From Saltatorellus ferox (GTDB taxonomy: Bacteria; Planctomycetota; UBA1135; GCA-002686595): 64,000 bases of DNA. Below, piece by piece: positions 24,761-33,466 of this stretch. Positions within the stretch are counted from its first letter, which is position 1. Each line of letters starts with the position of its first letter. The translations under genes were made by a program, and so were the position numbers. Location of the stretch: NCBI GenBank assembly GCA_007751475.1, contig CP036434.1, positions 3,911,524-3,975,523 on the forward strand. Reading direction: 5' to 3'. The notes under the pieces are model-generated. The model saw only the letters and a list, made by a program, of their open reading frames with translations, was not told the DNA's origin and searched no databases.

Positions 24761-25585
24761 CTACCGGATCTTGAAGCCCTTCTCCGACTCCCGCAGGCGG
24801 CGCTGGGCCTCCTCGGCGGTCGGGCGGGTTCCCGAGCCACGGACGGTCGCGCTTTCCAGGCGCGGCGGCCGGCCCTCGGACTGCGCGCTGCGGAGTTCGG
24901 CCTCATACTTCCGGCGGAATTCTTCGGCCCTGTCGAGGCGGCGGCGGCGCTCCATCTCGGCCGCCTGCTGGAGCTCCTCTGCTCGCTGGACGTCGTAGGA
25001 CTGGCCCCACGGCTCCATGATTCGCTCGGCGGCCTGGGCGTCGAGGAGGACGTGGGTCTTGCGGGAGAGGTTGTCGAGCATGCTCGCGCTCGCGCTCCCC
25101 TTCAGCATGCTGGTCGCCCAGTCCGTGGTCCCCAGGGAGGTCAGCAGAACGAGGACCGCGCAGTGCAGGACGACCCCCGTGAAGGCACCGGCCAGGCCTC
25201 CGCCCATCCGATCCATCGGGCCCAGATGCACCGCCTCGAGCGCCCGGCGCCCGACCATCCCGATCATCGCCGTGATGAGCAAGGTGGCGAGGAAGACCAG
25301 GAACCACACGATTCCCTGGCACGCCCGAGTGGGGAGGTTCAGCGCCTGCTCCACGTGCGGGACGAACTCGGGGCTGAGGCTGCGCGCCAGCGTGACGGCG
25401 ACCAGCATCCCGATCAAACGGGTGACCTGCCACACGAGACCGTGGCGCAGACCCAGGATGAAGAACAGGAGGACGATGCCCATGCCGACCAGGTCGATCC
25501 ATGGGGTGCCGCTGAAAAGGCCACCGAAGCCGGAGGCGGGTGCCTCGGCGCCGGGCTGGGCCATGGTTTGGAGCGCGTAGATCAT
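24761..25585 (-). CDS. CvpA family membrane protein
   Basis: 274 residues. The first 170 form the CvpA (colicin V production) domain with four membrane segments, beginning WIDLVGMGIVLLFFILGLRHGLVWQ and including IVWFLVFLATLLITAMIG and the Gly-rich GPMDRMGGGLAGAFTGVV. An unusually long charged cytoplasmic tail (about 180-274, rich in Arg and Glu) looks helical or coiled-coil. CvpA proteins are linked to envelope homeostasis, but their molecular role is unsettled. The start could also be ATG 25564. The gene is divergent from the hypothetical gene at 25701. Confidence 0.85.
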   Translation of the reverse strand: MIYALQTMAQPGAEAPASGFGGLFSGTPWIDLVGMGIVLLFFILGLRHGLVWQVTRLIGMLVAVTLARSLSPEFVPHVEQALNLPTRACQGIVWFLVFLATLLITAMIGMVGRRALEAVHLGPMDRMGGGLAGAFTGVVLHCAVLVLLTSLGTTDWATSMLKGSASASMLDNLSRKTHVLLDAQAAERIMEPWGQSYDVQRAEELQQAAEMERRRRLDRAEEFRRKYEAELRSAQSEGRPPRLESATVRGSGTRPTAEEAQRRLRESEKGFKIR

Positions 25586-25700
25586 AGGAGGTCCCTCTTG
25601 GGGCGGGCATCGGTGAAGATCGGCCCGGACTGGCCCGGAATCACGGCTTTCCTGGCCCCCTGACCCGTGAAGAGGATGCGCTTGGTGCTACCTTTCGCGG

Positions 25701-27515
25701 ATGGTACTTGCGATAGGAGCGATTGAGCGCTGTTTGGAGACCCTCGGAGCCGTCGTGCGGTCCGACGAGGTCCTCTCGGAGGAGTTTTCCTCGAGTATCG
25801 GATTCTTCTTCCGCGGCCCCGCCCCGCTCCACGGGGAACAGGGCATCGGCGCGACGCTGCTCGCCGCCAGGCGGCACCTGGAGTGGTTCCTGATGGAGTA
25901 CCACAGCCCCACGCTCCGGGGCAGCATGCTCGACCGACTCGCCGAAGGCTACGCCGATCGCGTCGCCGAGGCGCGGAACCAGGAAGGCCCCGAGATCGCG
26001 GACGCGATGGAGCAGGCGCTCGACGCGCTCCTCCGCTCCCACGCCGGCATCTTCGAGATCGAGGAAGTGCGCAAGGGCGCGGGAGCCTGGATGCGGGACC
26101 TCACCGGCTTCGGCAGCTTCGCCCTCGGTGACGTGGCCGTGGCGGAGATCCTGAACGGCGGCGAACTCGTCGTCGGACGCCTTTACCCGGCGGGCGAGGG
26201 CGTGCACCTCGCGTCGCCCGCCGCCGCGATCCTCGCCAGCAAGGACGTGACGAAGGCGCTCCGCCGCGACCTCGACCAGATCCGCGAGACCGGCGCGAAC
26301 AAGATCGTCCGCGTGAGCCAGGGCGAACTGGAGGCCATGTTCTTCGGCGCAGGCCAGCGCCGGGTCGTGGGCGCGACCGCCGTCGGCTCCGGGCTCGAAG
26401 CCTCGGCGGACCCGGTGGGGGACGCGCACGCGCGGCTCGTGGCCGCGGGACTGGGCGAGGCACGCGCGCGCGCTGCCGTCTCCCAGCTCGCCCGCGAACC
26501 ACGCGATCCCGACAGCCTCGTGCACGGCGCCTCGGACGTGCTCGGCGCGATCCTGGAAGAGCTCGCCTTCGATACCGACATCGACCTCGGCGACGCGCGC
26601 ACCGCCCTGCTCGAAGCCTGGGAACTCGTGTCGATGCCCTTCGAGGGCAAGGGCCCCACCCGGGCGAAGGCGGCCTCCGCCCCCGCGCCAAAGCGTGACG
26701 TGTACGACGAAGAAGAGATCGAGCCGGACGACGAACTGGACGAGGAGCAGCGCGCCGCCGCCCTCGCCGCCTTCACCGCAGGCCGAGCCCTCGGGACGGA
26801 CCCGGCACAGCTCCTGCAGGCGCTCGAGTCCGAGCTCGGCATCGACGACGATCAGCTTCCTCCGGACGAAAAGGAAGACCCGGCCCCCGACTTCCCCGGC
26901 GTCGTCGGCGCGATGATCGAGGAGATGAAATGGGAACTCGGCGCGACCGATCCCGACGCCGACATCGAAGCGCTCGCTCCGCTGGAACACCTCGCCGAGT
27001 TCGCGAAGCCGATCGGCGTGTTCGAGGAACTGCGCGGCCGTGACATGTTCCGCTTCGCCACGTTCTGGCTCCAGGAGAAGGAAGTGCTGACCTCTGATGC
27101 CGAAGCCGTCGCCCTCGTCGGCGCCCTGCGCACGTTCTGCAACTGGGCCCTCGACGCCCACGAGGTTGACCTCGGCTCCGAGTTCCTCTACGCCCTCGAC
27201 GGCATGGAGTTCTCGCTGCCGCGCATGCGCCACGCCAACATGCGCGTCCCGGAGGCCGACCGCGCGCGCGGCATCGCTGAATCCGGCGAGCTGTACGAGA
27301 TCCTGGAGCTGGAGGGCCCCGAGCCCGGCGCCTTCGAGACCTCGCACGACAAGGTCCGCGCCAGCAACGGCGACGTCTTGACCGTGATCGTGGCGTCTCC
27401 GCTGCGCGACGCGCTGGCACCGGGTGACCGGGTCCGGGGTGAGATCACGCTCGACGGCCGCGCGCGGATCTATCGCTGCTACCCGCCCGAAGCCAAGGCG
27501 CTCGCCGCGGGCTAG
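25701..27515 (+). CDS. Large acidic hypothetical protein
   Basis: Not recognised; 604 residues, soluble, no signal peptide. A mixed alpha/beta N-terminal half (SGSFALGDV-like strands around residue 140) is followed by a very acidic linker at about 333-350 (DVYDEEEIEPDDELDEEQR). A helical segment then precedes a C-terminal beta region around DVLTVIVASPLRDALAPGDRVRGEI. The stop is 20 bases before the Ser/Thr kinase gene, so the two are probably co-transcribed and the protein may be a partner or substrate of the kinase. No catalytic motif is visible. Confidence 0.7.
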   Translation: MVLAIGAIERCLETLGAVVRSDEVLSEEFSSSIGFFFRGPAPLHGEQGIGATLLAARRHLEWFLMEYHSPTLRGSMLDRLAEGYADRVAEARNQEGPEIADAMEQALDALLRSHAGIFEIEEVRKGAGAWMRDLTGFGSFALGDVAVAEILNGGELVVGRLYPAGEGVHLASPAAAILASKDVTKALRRDLDQIRETGANKIVRVSQGELEAMFFGAGQRRVVGATAVGSGLEASADPVGDAHARLVAAGLGEARARAAVSQLAREPRDPDSLVHGASDVLGAILEELAFDTDIDLGDARTALLEAWELVSMPFEGKGPTRAKAASAPAPKRDVYDEEEIEPDDELDEEQRAAALAAFTAGRALGTDPAQLLQALESELGIDDDQLPPDEKEDPAPDFPGVVGAMIEEMKWELGATDPDADIEALAPLEHLAEFAKPIGVFEELRGRDMFRFATFWLQEKEVLTSDAEAVALVGALRTFCNWALDAHEVDLGSEFLYALDGMEFSLPRMRHANMRVPEADRARGIAESGELYEILELEGPEPGAFETSHDKVRASNGDVLTVIVASPLRDALAPGDRVRGEITLDGRARIYRCYPPEAKALAAG

Positions 27516-27535
27516 CCCGCCTCCCGCACCGGCCG

Positions 27536-28798
27536 ATGGATCACCCGGGCGACCTCCTCGGACGCTATCGCCTGCTGCGCCAGCTCGGCGCGGGCGGCAT
27601 GGGATCCGTCTGGCTCGCGACGCGCGCCGACGGTTCGTTCGAGCGCGAGGTCGCGCTGAAGGTCCTTCACCAGGAACTCCAGGAAGGCGAACTAGCGGCT
27701 CGTTTCCAGCGCGAACGCGAGATCCTCGGCGCCATGGACGCACCGGGGATCGCGCGCATTCTGGACGCAGGACAGGCGCAGGACGGGCGCCCCTATTTGG
27801 TGATGGAGGCCGTCATCGGCCAGCCGATCGACGCCTGGTGCGCGACGCATCATCCGACCACGAGCGCGCGCCTGGAACTCGTGATCCAGGCTGCCCACGC
27901 GCTCGCTCACGCGCACGCCCGCGGGGTCATCCACCGGGACCTCAAGCCCGGCAATCTGCTCGTCACCGCCGCGGGACAGGTGAAGCTGATCGACTTCGGC
28001 ATCGCCCGCTGGACCGAGCGCGCCCTCGGCAGCGGCGCCTTCGTCACCCAGGGTCCGCTCGGCTACCTGACCCCTGAGTTCGCGAGCCCGGAGCAGCTCG
28101 CTGCGGAAACCATCACGGCCGCGAGCGACGTGTACTCGCTCGCCAAGGTCGCGCGCTCGATCCTGCCGGAGGCCGCCGTCACCGGCGATCTCGCCATCGT
28201 TCTGGGGACGGCGCTCCAGCGCATTCCCGAGGAACGCTACGACTCCGCCGCGAGCTTCGCCCTCGACCTGGAGAACGTGGCGTCCGAGAAGCCCGTCCTG
28301 ATCCGCAGGATCGGCCGCTGGAAACGCAGCCAGCGCTGGCTGTGGCGCAACCGCGACCTCGCGGGCGCCGCCGTGCTCGCCGCGGCTCTTCTGGTCGCCG
28401 CCGTGGGGGTCTCCGTGAAGCGCTTTCGAAGCGCGCGAGCCGCCCTCCAGCGCGCCGAGATCGAGCACGCCCTCATCACGTCCGCCCGCGCGGGCCTGAA
28501 CCAGAGCCTCGAACGCTTCGCCCGGGCAGGGCTCGCGACGGTGCAGGCGGGAGACGCGCCGGAGCCGGTTCGCCATCAGATCCTGGGGGCCCTCACCGAG
28601 GTTGCGCTGGGTCACGGGGCGCCGGAGCTCAAGCTCACCACGGCCCAGGCCTGCGAGGACCTGCTGGAGGAGTGGCGACGCGCCCGCGATCCCGAAAGCG
28701 CGTCATCGCGGGAGTTCACGCAGCTCTCCGGTACTCTCACCGAATGGGCGACGTCCCTTCGAGCCGCAGCGGCCGCGGAGATTCCAAAGAAGCCGTGA
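27536..28798 (+). CDS. Membrane Ser/Thr protein kinase (PknB-like)
   Basis: 420 residues. The kinase domain has all key elements: glycine loop LGAGGMGSVW (17-26), ATP-anchoring Lys42 in VALKVL, catalytic HRDLKPGN (133-140), DFG (153-155) and ASPEQ (183-187). A membrane segment follows at about 276-293 (LAGAAVLAAALLVAAVGV), with a helical extracytoplasmic region of about 125 residues. It should phosphorylate Ser/Thr residues in cytoplasmic partners. The second kinase-like gene at 28901 and the ECF-like sigma factor at 31575-32177 are likely functional neighbours. Confidence 0.92.
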   Translation: MDHPGDLLGRYRLLRQLGAGGMGSVWLATRADGSFEREVALKVLHQELQEGELAARFQREREILGAMDAPGIARILDAGQAQDGRPYLVMEAVIGQPIDAWCATHHPTTSARLELVIQAAHALAHAHARGVIHRDLKPGNLLVTAAGQVKLIDFGIARWTERALGSGAFVTQGPLGYLTPEFASPEQLAAETITAASDVYSLAKVARSILPEAAVTGDLAIVLGTALQRIPEERYDSAASFALDLENVASEKPVLIRRIGRWKRSQRWLWRNRDLAGAAVLAAALLVAAVGVSVKRFRSARAALQRAEIEHALITSARAGLNQSLERFARAGLATVQAGDAPEPVRHQILGALTEVALGHGAPELKLTTAQACEDLLEEWRRARDPESASSREFTQLSGTLTEWATSLRAAAAAEIPKKP

Positions 28799-28900
28799 GG
28801 GACCGGGCCGCTCGGCTGCGCTGGCCCCCCTGGGAGCGCCCCTCAACGTGCACCACTCGATCCAGAGACTCCATTCGATCCAGACCATGACTTCCACCCG

Positions 28901-31570
28901 ATGATCCACCGCTGGCAAGAAGCTCGCGTGATCCTGGAGGAGCTCCTGGACCTGGCGCCGGAGGATCAGAGCGAGCGCCTGACCGCCCTTGCGGAGCAGG
29001 ACGCTGAGCTGGCGGAGATCGTGCGCGGGCTCCTCGCCGTGGATCGGAAGGAGGCTCCCGAGCTTCCGTCCCTCACCACGCCGGACTCACGACGCCACGT
29101 GGGACGCTTTCAGCTGCGCCACCGGATGGCGACCGGCAGGCACGGCTCCGTCTGGTCGGCGGCGCGCAGCGACGGCGCCTTCGACCAGGAGGTCGCCATC
29201 AAGCTGATCGACCTCGAGTCCATGGCGAAGGAACTCGGCGGTGACCCAGCCGGAGCACCCGGCCACGAGCGGCGCGCGCTGGCGCGGATCGATAGCCCGC
29301 ACGTGGTCCGGCTCATCGACGCGGGGGAACTCGACGAAGCCACCGAGTGGCTCGCGCTCGAGTTCCTCGACGCCGAGCCCCTCGACGCCTACTGCCAGCG
29401 GCGCCGGCTCGGCCTGGAAGCTCGCGTCGAGCTGATGGAGCAGGTAGCGCGCGGAATCGAAGCCTGCCACGCGGCGAGCGTGCTGCACCTCGACCTTTCG
29501 CCGTCCAACGTGCTCGTGGCCAGCGGCGTTCGCGCGAAGATCATCGACTTCGGCTCCAGCCGACGCAGCGCCTCGGTGGGGGACCTGCAGCCCGGCGGAC
29601 ACGCCCGTGTCTCGCCCGGCGGGTTCACGCCTGCGTACGCGAGCCCCGAGCAGTTTCGCAGCGCGGAGGACGCCGCAGTCCTCGACGAACGGGCCGATGT
29701 CTGGTCCCTCGGCGCGCTGCTCCACGGGCTGCTTGTCGGTCGCCTTCCGATCGACGTGGCCCGGGTGCCCCCGGCGGAAGCGCGGCGGCGAAAGCTGCAC
29801 GAGGACCCCCTCTCCCTGCGCCGAACGCTCGCATCGATGAACGGCGACGAGCTCGAAGCAGTCGCCTCGGAGCGCGGAACCACCGGGCGAAGCCTCGCGC
29901 GCGAGCTTCGCTCCAGCGGCCTCGAAGCCGTGGTGCTCGCCGCGCTCCGGCGGGACCCCGGGGAGCGAACGTCCTCCGCTCGGGAGTTCCGAGAGGACCT
30001 CGAACGCTGGCGACGCGGCGAGCCCGTGCAGGCGCGACGGGAGACGCTGACCCAGCGCGCGACCCGGCTCGCCCGTCGCAGGCCGAGGGCGGCCGCCGCC
30101 GTGCTCGCCGTGGCGGGCTCCCTGGCGATCGGCGCCGGCGCGCTGTACTGGGCCTCGCTGCAGGCTCGACGGGCCACGGACCGAGCGACACAGCTCAGGG
30201 CGCTGGAGTCCGGGCAGATCGACGCCGCGCGCAGAACCTCGGAGACGCTCGTGCGCGAGCTCTACCAGGCGATCTCTCCGCTCGCGAACACCCATGACCA
30301 GGTCGGTCGCCTGCTGGACGCAGGGATCGAGGTCGCGCGCTCGGCGCAGGACCCGCACCTTTCGATGTGGCTCGGCGACGCGCTGGTGAAGCGAGCGCTC
30401 CACGGGATCGAGACGGCGCGCTGGTCACCCGAGATCGAGCACGAGTGCCTGCGCGCCTGCGATCGCGCACTGGGTCTGGTGGCGCCGATGCTCGAGTCAG
30501 ATCCGGTCCGATTCGAGCCCGCGCGCGTCGCGCTGGAGGCCACGCAGCTGAAGAGTCTTTCGTACTTCAACCTCTGCGACGACGATGCGTGCCGAGAAGC
30601 CATGGCCGACGTCAAGGCGCGACTCGCGCGGCTGGCCGCCGCCGTCGACGATCCCTTCGCCGCGCTGCAGATCCGATCGATGCAGATCCGCGCGAACACG
30701 GTCGAGAACTTCTACGGGGAAGCCTGGGGCCAGCTCGAGCGCGTGCTGGCCAATGACCGCGCCTCGATCGAGCTGTTCGAGGCCTTTGCCGTGTCCCCGA
30801 TGCACCTCGATATCGGGCTCCGCTCGCAGCGCGACTTCATCCACGTTCGCGAACGCTACCTGACGTTCCTCTCCCTCGACCCGGACGGGGACGGTGGCGA
30901 CTGGCTCCCCGAAGCGATCGATCACGCGGAAGCGCTCTTTCAGCTCGTCGATCAGAAGCCGACCGTCGAACTGCTGATCTCTCGCGCAGCGAACGCGGCC
31001 ATGACGCTCTCGACCTGGCTGCACCGGCTGGGCCGGGACGCCGAGGCGGACGCCTGTCTGAAGCGGGCCCTCGATCGCGCGCGCGCGCCGGGACGGGATC
31101 GGCGCGAGACCGCCCTGGAGATCCTGGCGCAGCTGGAGGCCAGCCTCGGCCTCGAAGCGACCAGCGTGATGGACGACGAGGTGCATCCGGTCGCCGCGGC
31201 AGACCTGTTGATCGCCCGCGCACGGCACGCGCTCGCACGCTCGGAGACCCTGGAAGCGGCGCGCCTCGCGGCGCGCGCGTCGGCGATCTACGACGGGTCC
31301 TCTCGTGCGTGCCCGGCGTACGCCGCCACCCGTTTGGCGCGCGCGGAGATCGAAGCCGTCCAGGGCGAGGTCGAATGGCTCCAGGCCGCAGGGCGCCCGG
31401 GGCCCGAACGGCGAGCCAGTGCGGAGCGAGCCGAGCGGCGACTGGCGAACGCGCTGGAGCTGTTCGAGGCGGTCGGTGGGGACGCACTGCATCGAACGTC
31501 CGTCCAGCCGAAGAGGGCGCGCGTGGAGGCCAGACTGGCCGAGTGCCGTGCGCTCCTCGAAGAACGATGA
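28901..31570 (+). CDS. Atypical Ser/Thr kinase-like protein with TPR-like extracytoplasmic region
   Basis: 889 residues. An N-terminal helical segment (1-60) resembles the start of planctomycete sigma-linked kinases. The kinase domain spans about 70-390. It keeps Lys101 (VAIKLI), the catalytic Asp and Asn in HLDLSPSN (196-203), DFG (216-218) and ASPEQF, but the glycine loop is ATGRHGSVW and HRDLKPxN has become HLDLSPSN. One membrane segment lies at about 396-416. The remaining 470 residues are helical repeats, probably TPR, outside the membrane. The Arg and Lys changes in the catalytic loop suggest altered or weak activity. Its stop is 4 bases from the convergent sigma factor stop. Confidence 0.85.
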   Translation: MIHRWQEARVILEELLDLAPEDQSERLTALAEQDAELAEIVRGLLAVDRKEAPELPSLTTPDSRRHVGRFQLRHRMATGRHGSVWSAARSDGAFDQEVAIKLIDLESMAKELGGDPAGAPGHERRALARIDSPHVVRLIDAGELDEATEWLALEFLDAEPLDAYCQRRRLGLEARVELMEQVARGIEACHAASVLHLDLSPSNVLVASGVRAKIIDFGSSRRSASVGDLQPGGHARVSPGGFTPAYASPEQFRSAEDAAVLDERADVWSLGALLHGLLVGRLPIDVARVPPAEARRRKLHEDPLSLRRTLASMNGDELEAVASERGTTGRSLARELRSSGLEAVVLAALRRDPGERTSSAREFREDLERWRRGEPVQARRETLTQRATRLARRRPRAAAAVLAVAGSLAIGAGALYWASLQARRATDRATQLRALESGQIDAARRTSETLVRELYQAISPLANTHDQVGRLLDAGIEVARSAQDPHLSMWLGDALVKRALHGIETARWSPEIEHECLRACDRALGLVAPMLESDPVRFEPARVALEATQLKSLSYFNLCDDDACREAMADVKARLARLAAAVDDPFAALQIRSMQIRANTVENFYGEAWGQLERVLANDRASIELFEAFAVSPMHLDIGLRSQRDFIHVRERYLTFLSLDPDGDGGDWLPEAIDHAEALFQLVDQKPTVELLISRAANAAMTLSTWLHRLGRDAEADACLKRALDRARAPGRDRRETALEILAQLEASLGLEATSVMDDEVHPVAAADLLIARARHALARSETLEAARLAARASAIYDGSSRACPAYAATRLARAEIEAVQGEVEWLQAAGRPGPERRASAERAERRLANALELFEAVGGDALHRTSVQPKRARVEARLAECRALLEER

Positions 31571-31574
31571 GCGA

Positions 31575-32177
31575 CTACTCGTGCCCGAGCGCGTTCGCGA
31601 GCCAGATGCGCGCGAGCCGCGCCCGGCGCTCGGCCGTTGCCTTCGAGACGCCGATCGCCGCCGCGACCTCGTCCATGGTCAGACCGCCGAAGGTGCGCAG
31701 CTCCACGACCTTCGCGAGATCCGGGTCGGTGCGGCCAAGCTCCTGCAGCGCGTCGTCGAGTTCGACGAGATCGGTGCCTTCCGACTCGTAGCCGTCGAGC
31801 ATCTCGTCCAGCTCGATCGAATGGGCGCCCGAGGCGGTCGCGCCGCCGCCGCGCTTGTCCGCGTTCCGAGCGCGTGCGTGGTCGACGAGCACGTGGCGCA
31901 TGACCTGGGCGGCAGTCTTCAGGAAGTGCTCCCGCCCGTTGAACGCGGGCGCGTTGCCTGAACCGCCGGATGCGGACGATGGACCGAGGATTCGCATCCA
32001 CGCTTCGTGGACGAGCGCCGTCGGCTGCAGCGTGTGACCGACTCGCTCGCGGCCCATGTTCTCGCGCGCGATCCGCTTGAGCTCCCCGTAGAGGATCGGG
32101 AGAAGCTCCGCGGCCGCACCCGCGTCGCCGTTCTGGACGCGGGTCAGGAGGTCGAGGGCGCGGGTGTCGTCGGTCAT
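31575..32177 (-). CDS. ECF-like RNA polymerase sigma factor (TIGR02999 type)
   Basis: 200 residues. Region 2 lies around PILYGELKRIARENMGRERVGHTLQPTALVHEAWMRIL, with the HTLQPTALVHEAW signature typical of the ECF-like (Sigma70_ECF, TIGR02999) group. The segment FLKTAAQVMRHVLVDHARARNADKRGGG is also diagnostic. Region 4 is the helix-turn-helix ELRTFGGLTMDEVAAAIGVSKATAERRARLARIWL. These sigma factors are common in Planctomycetota beside Pkn2-type kinases and are thought to be controlled by phosphorylation rather than a classical anti-sigma factor. None is seen here, but two kinases adjoin. The gene lies 13 bases after the GyrI-like lipoprotein gene in the same operon. Confidence 0.9.
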   Translation of the reverse strand: MTDDTRALDLLTRVQNGDAGAAAELLPILYGELKRIARENMGRERVGHTLQPTALVHEAWMRILGPSSASGGSGNAPAFNGREHFLKTAAQVMRHVLVDHARARNADKRGGGATASGAHSIELDEMLDGYESEGTDLVELDDALQELGRTDPDLAKVVELRTFGGLTMDEVAAAIGVSKATAERRARLARIWLANALGHE

Positions 32178-32190
32178 CGAAGGGACGACC

Positions 32191-32934
32191 TTATCGATCG
32201 CCGTTCCGAAAGGGTATCTGGACCTTCGTGAGATAGTCCGAGGGCGATTTGGCCATCGAAGGCGGCACGATGTAGACCTCGCGGATCGGGCCCGCGATCT
32301 CCAAGTTCCTCTGGGCCATGTAGGCGAAGAGGTGCGGGTAGCTGCGCGGAATTTCCGGGTACGGGCCGGTGACGTAGGCGTAGGCGACGCTCCGGCTCGG
32401 CAGGACGTCGTACCGCAGCGGCGTGATCGGCGACCGCGGGCTCTCGATCGGGACGCAGGCCCGGGACAGGAGCTGGTCCGCGGGCTTCGCGGCCGGGTCG
32501 TCGTAGAAGAGACAGAACGGCGGACCGCTGGGCTCCAGGCCCTGGATCCGCATCTCGCGGATCACGACCGGAAGGATCGAGCCCGTTTCGGTGTAGGGAC
32601 CGTAGTGCTCCAGATAGATGTAGGGCTCGTCGAGCCGCTGGACCCAGCTGGCGTGGAACTCGTGGAAGGGAGGATTCGAGACCGGAAGCTCCGGCACAAA
32701 CGTTTCGCCGCCCGTCGCATAGCCATCGGACGTCGTGCTGCCGGCGGCGAGTCTCGACTGCGCGCGGACCTGGGCCTGGGTGTCGTCGGAGGTGACGATG
32801 CACGAGGCGGCCGAGAACCAGGCGACGAGAACGAAGGCGCAGGCCGCGACCCGCAGTGCGCCGGCGAGGGCGCTGCGTGACGAAAGGGCCGACGGACGCT
32901 GCTTGAATGGGCTGGGCTGACGCTGGGGTTGCAT
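32191..32934 (-). CDS. Lipoprotein with a GyrI-like ligand-binding domain
   Basis: 247 residues from ATG 32934; an upstream in-frame start at 32976 is possible. A long basic n-region leads to a hydrophobic stretch and the lipobox FSAASC (Cys45), so a lipoprotein is predicted. The C-terminal 160 residues match the GyrI-like (effector-binding, SHS2-type) fold: PSRSVAYAYVTGPYPEIPRSYPHLFAYM, then GPIREVYIVPP and the closing LTKVQIPF; an FCLFYDDP strand precedes this. GyrI-like domains usually sense small molecules in the cytoplasm, so an exported lipidated version is unusual. It is the first gene of the sigma factor's operon and could feed an envelope signal to it, which is inference. Confidence 0.75.
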   Translation of the reverse strand: MQPQRQPSPFKQRPSALSSRSALAGALRVAACAFVLVAWFSAASCIVTSDDTQAQVRAQSRLAAGSTTSDGYATGGETFVPELPVSNPPFHEFHASWVQRLDEPYIYLEHYGPYTETGSILPVVIREMRIQGLEPSGPPFCLFYDDPAAKPADQLLSRACVPIESPRSPITPLRYDVLPSRSVAYAYVTGPYPEIPRSYPHLFAYMAQRNLEIAGPIREVYIVPPSMAKSPSDYLTKVQIPFRNGDR

Positions 32935-33030
32935 GGGACCTGGATCGGCAGTTCCGGCGAAAAGCTTTCCTCGCACGACGTCTTTCCCGATCCAGCCGGC
33001 GGGCCCATCCCTGGGGGTGAGGCCGGAGCG

Positions 33031-33094
33031 GTCACCCGCTACTTCGGATAATGTATGTTATGAAGCGCAATGAATGGCGCCTCGAGCGGGTGAC
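33031..33094. repeat. Inverted repeat in the divergent promoter region
   Basis: GTCACCCGCT (33031-33040) and AGCGGGTGAC (33085-33094) form a perfect 10-bp inverted repeat around a 44-base AT-richer core containing ATAATGTATGTTATG. It lies between the divergent starts at 32934 and 33167, so it may be an operator or may frame two promoters. Confidence 0.45.
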
Positions 33095-33166
33095 TGGCCA
33101 CCTCGCCAGCCTTCGATTTCCGCCGCTGTCAGGGTTTATGGGCCCGCCAGCCGCTATAACGCTCGG

Positions 33167-33430
33167 GTGGCTACCAAGAACTGCTTCATCAACAAGGACC
33201 GGCCGTGCGACCTGACCTGCAAGGCCGCCTTCCCGGTCGACGACGCCGTCGACCCCGTGGATTGCTACATCATCTGGCTGGCGGCCCACCTTGGCGATGG
33301 AGCGATCGATTTCCGACGAATGCTCGAAGCCCAGGGACTCAGCGACGGCCCGGACTACCCGGCGGGCGAATCACCCGGCGGCGGGCCGAAGAGCAAGAAG
33401 CCTCCGGGCGGCGACTTCTCGCCGAACTGA
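33167..33430 (+). CDS. Small cysteine-containing hypothetical protein
   Basis: 87 residues from GTG 33167, chosen because the sequence before it in this frame is unlike protein. Four cysteines fall in the N-terminal half (NCFINKDRPCDLTCKAAF and DCYIIWLA), which could bind a metal. The tail is Gly/Pro/Lys-rich. No signal peptide is present. No known family was recognised. Confidence 0.5.
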   Translation: MATKNCFINKDRPCDLTCKAAFPVDDAVDPVDCYIIWLAAHLGDGAIDFRRMLEAQGLSDGPDYPAGESPGGGPKSKKPPGGDFSPN

Positions 33431-33466
33431 TCCGGTCCGGAGGCCGTGATCCGGAACGAGAGTCGG

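Noticed and set aside
25641..27743. Minus-strand frame of 700 codons
   Set aside because: Antisense to the acidic hypothetical gene and the kinase start; the plus-strand frame fits a start just after the upstream region and operon spacing.
32174..32803. Alternative minus-strand frame overlapping the lipoprotein gene
   Set aside because: Its product has no recognisable features, whereas the frame at 32191-32934 has a lipobox and a GyrI-like domain.
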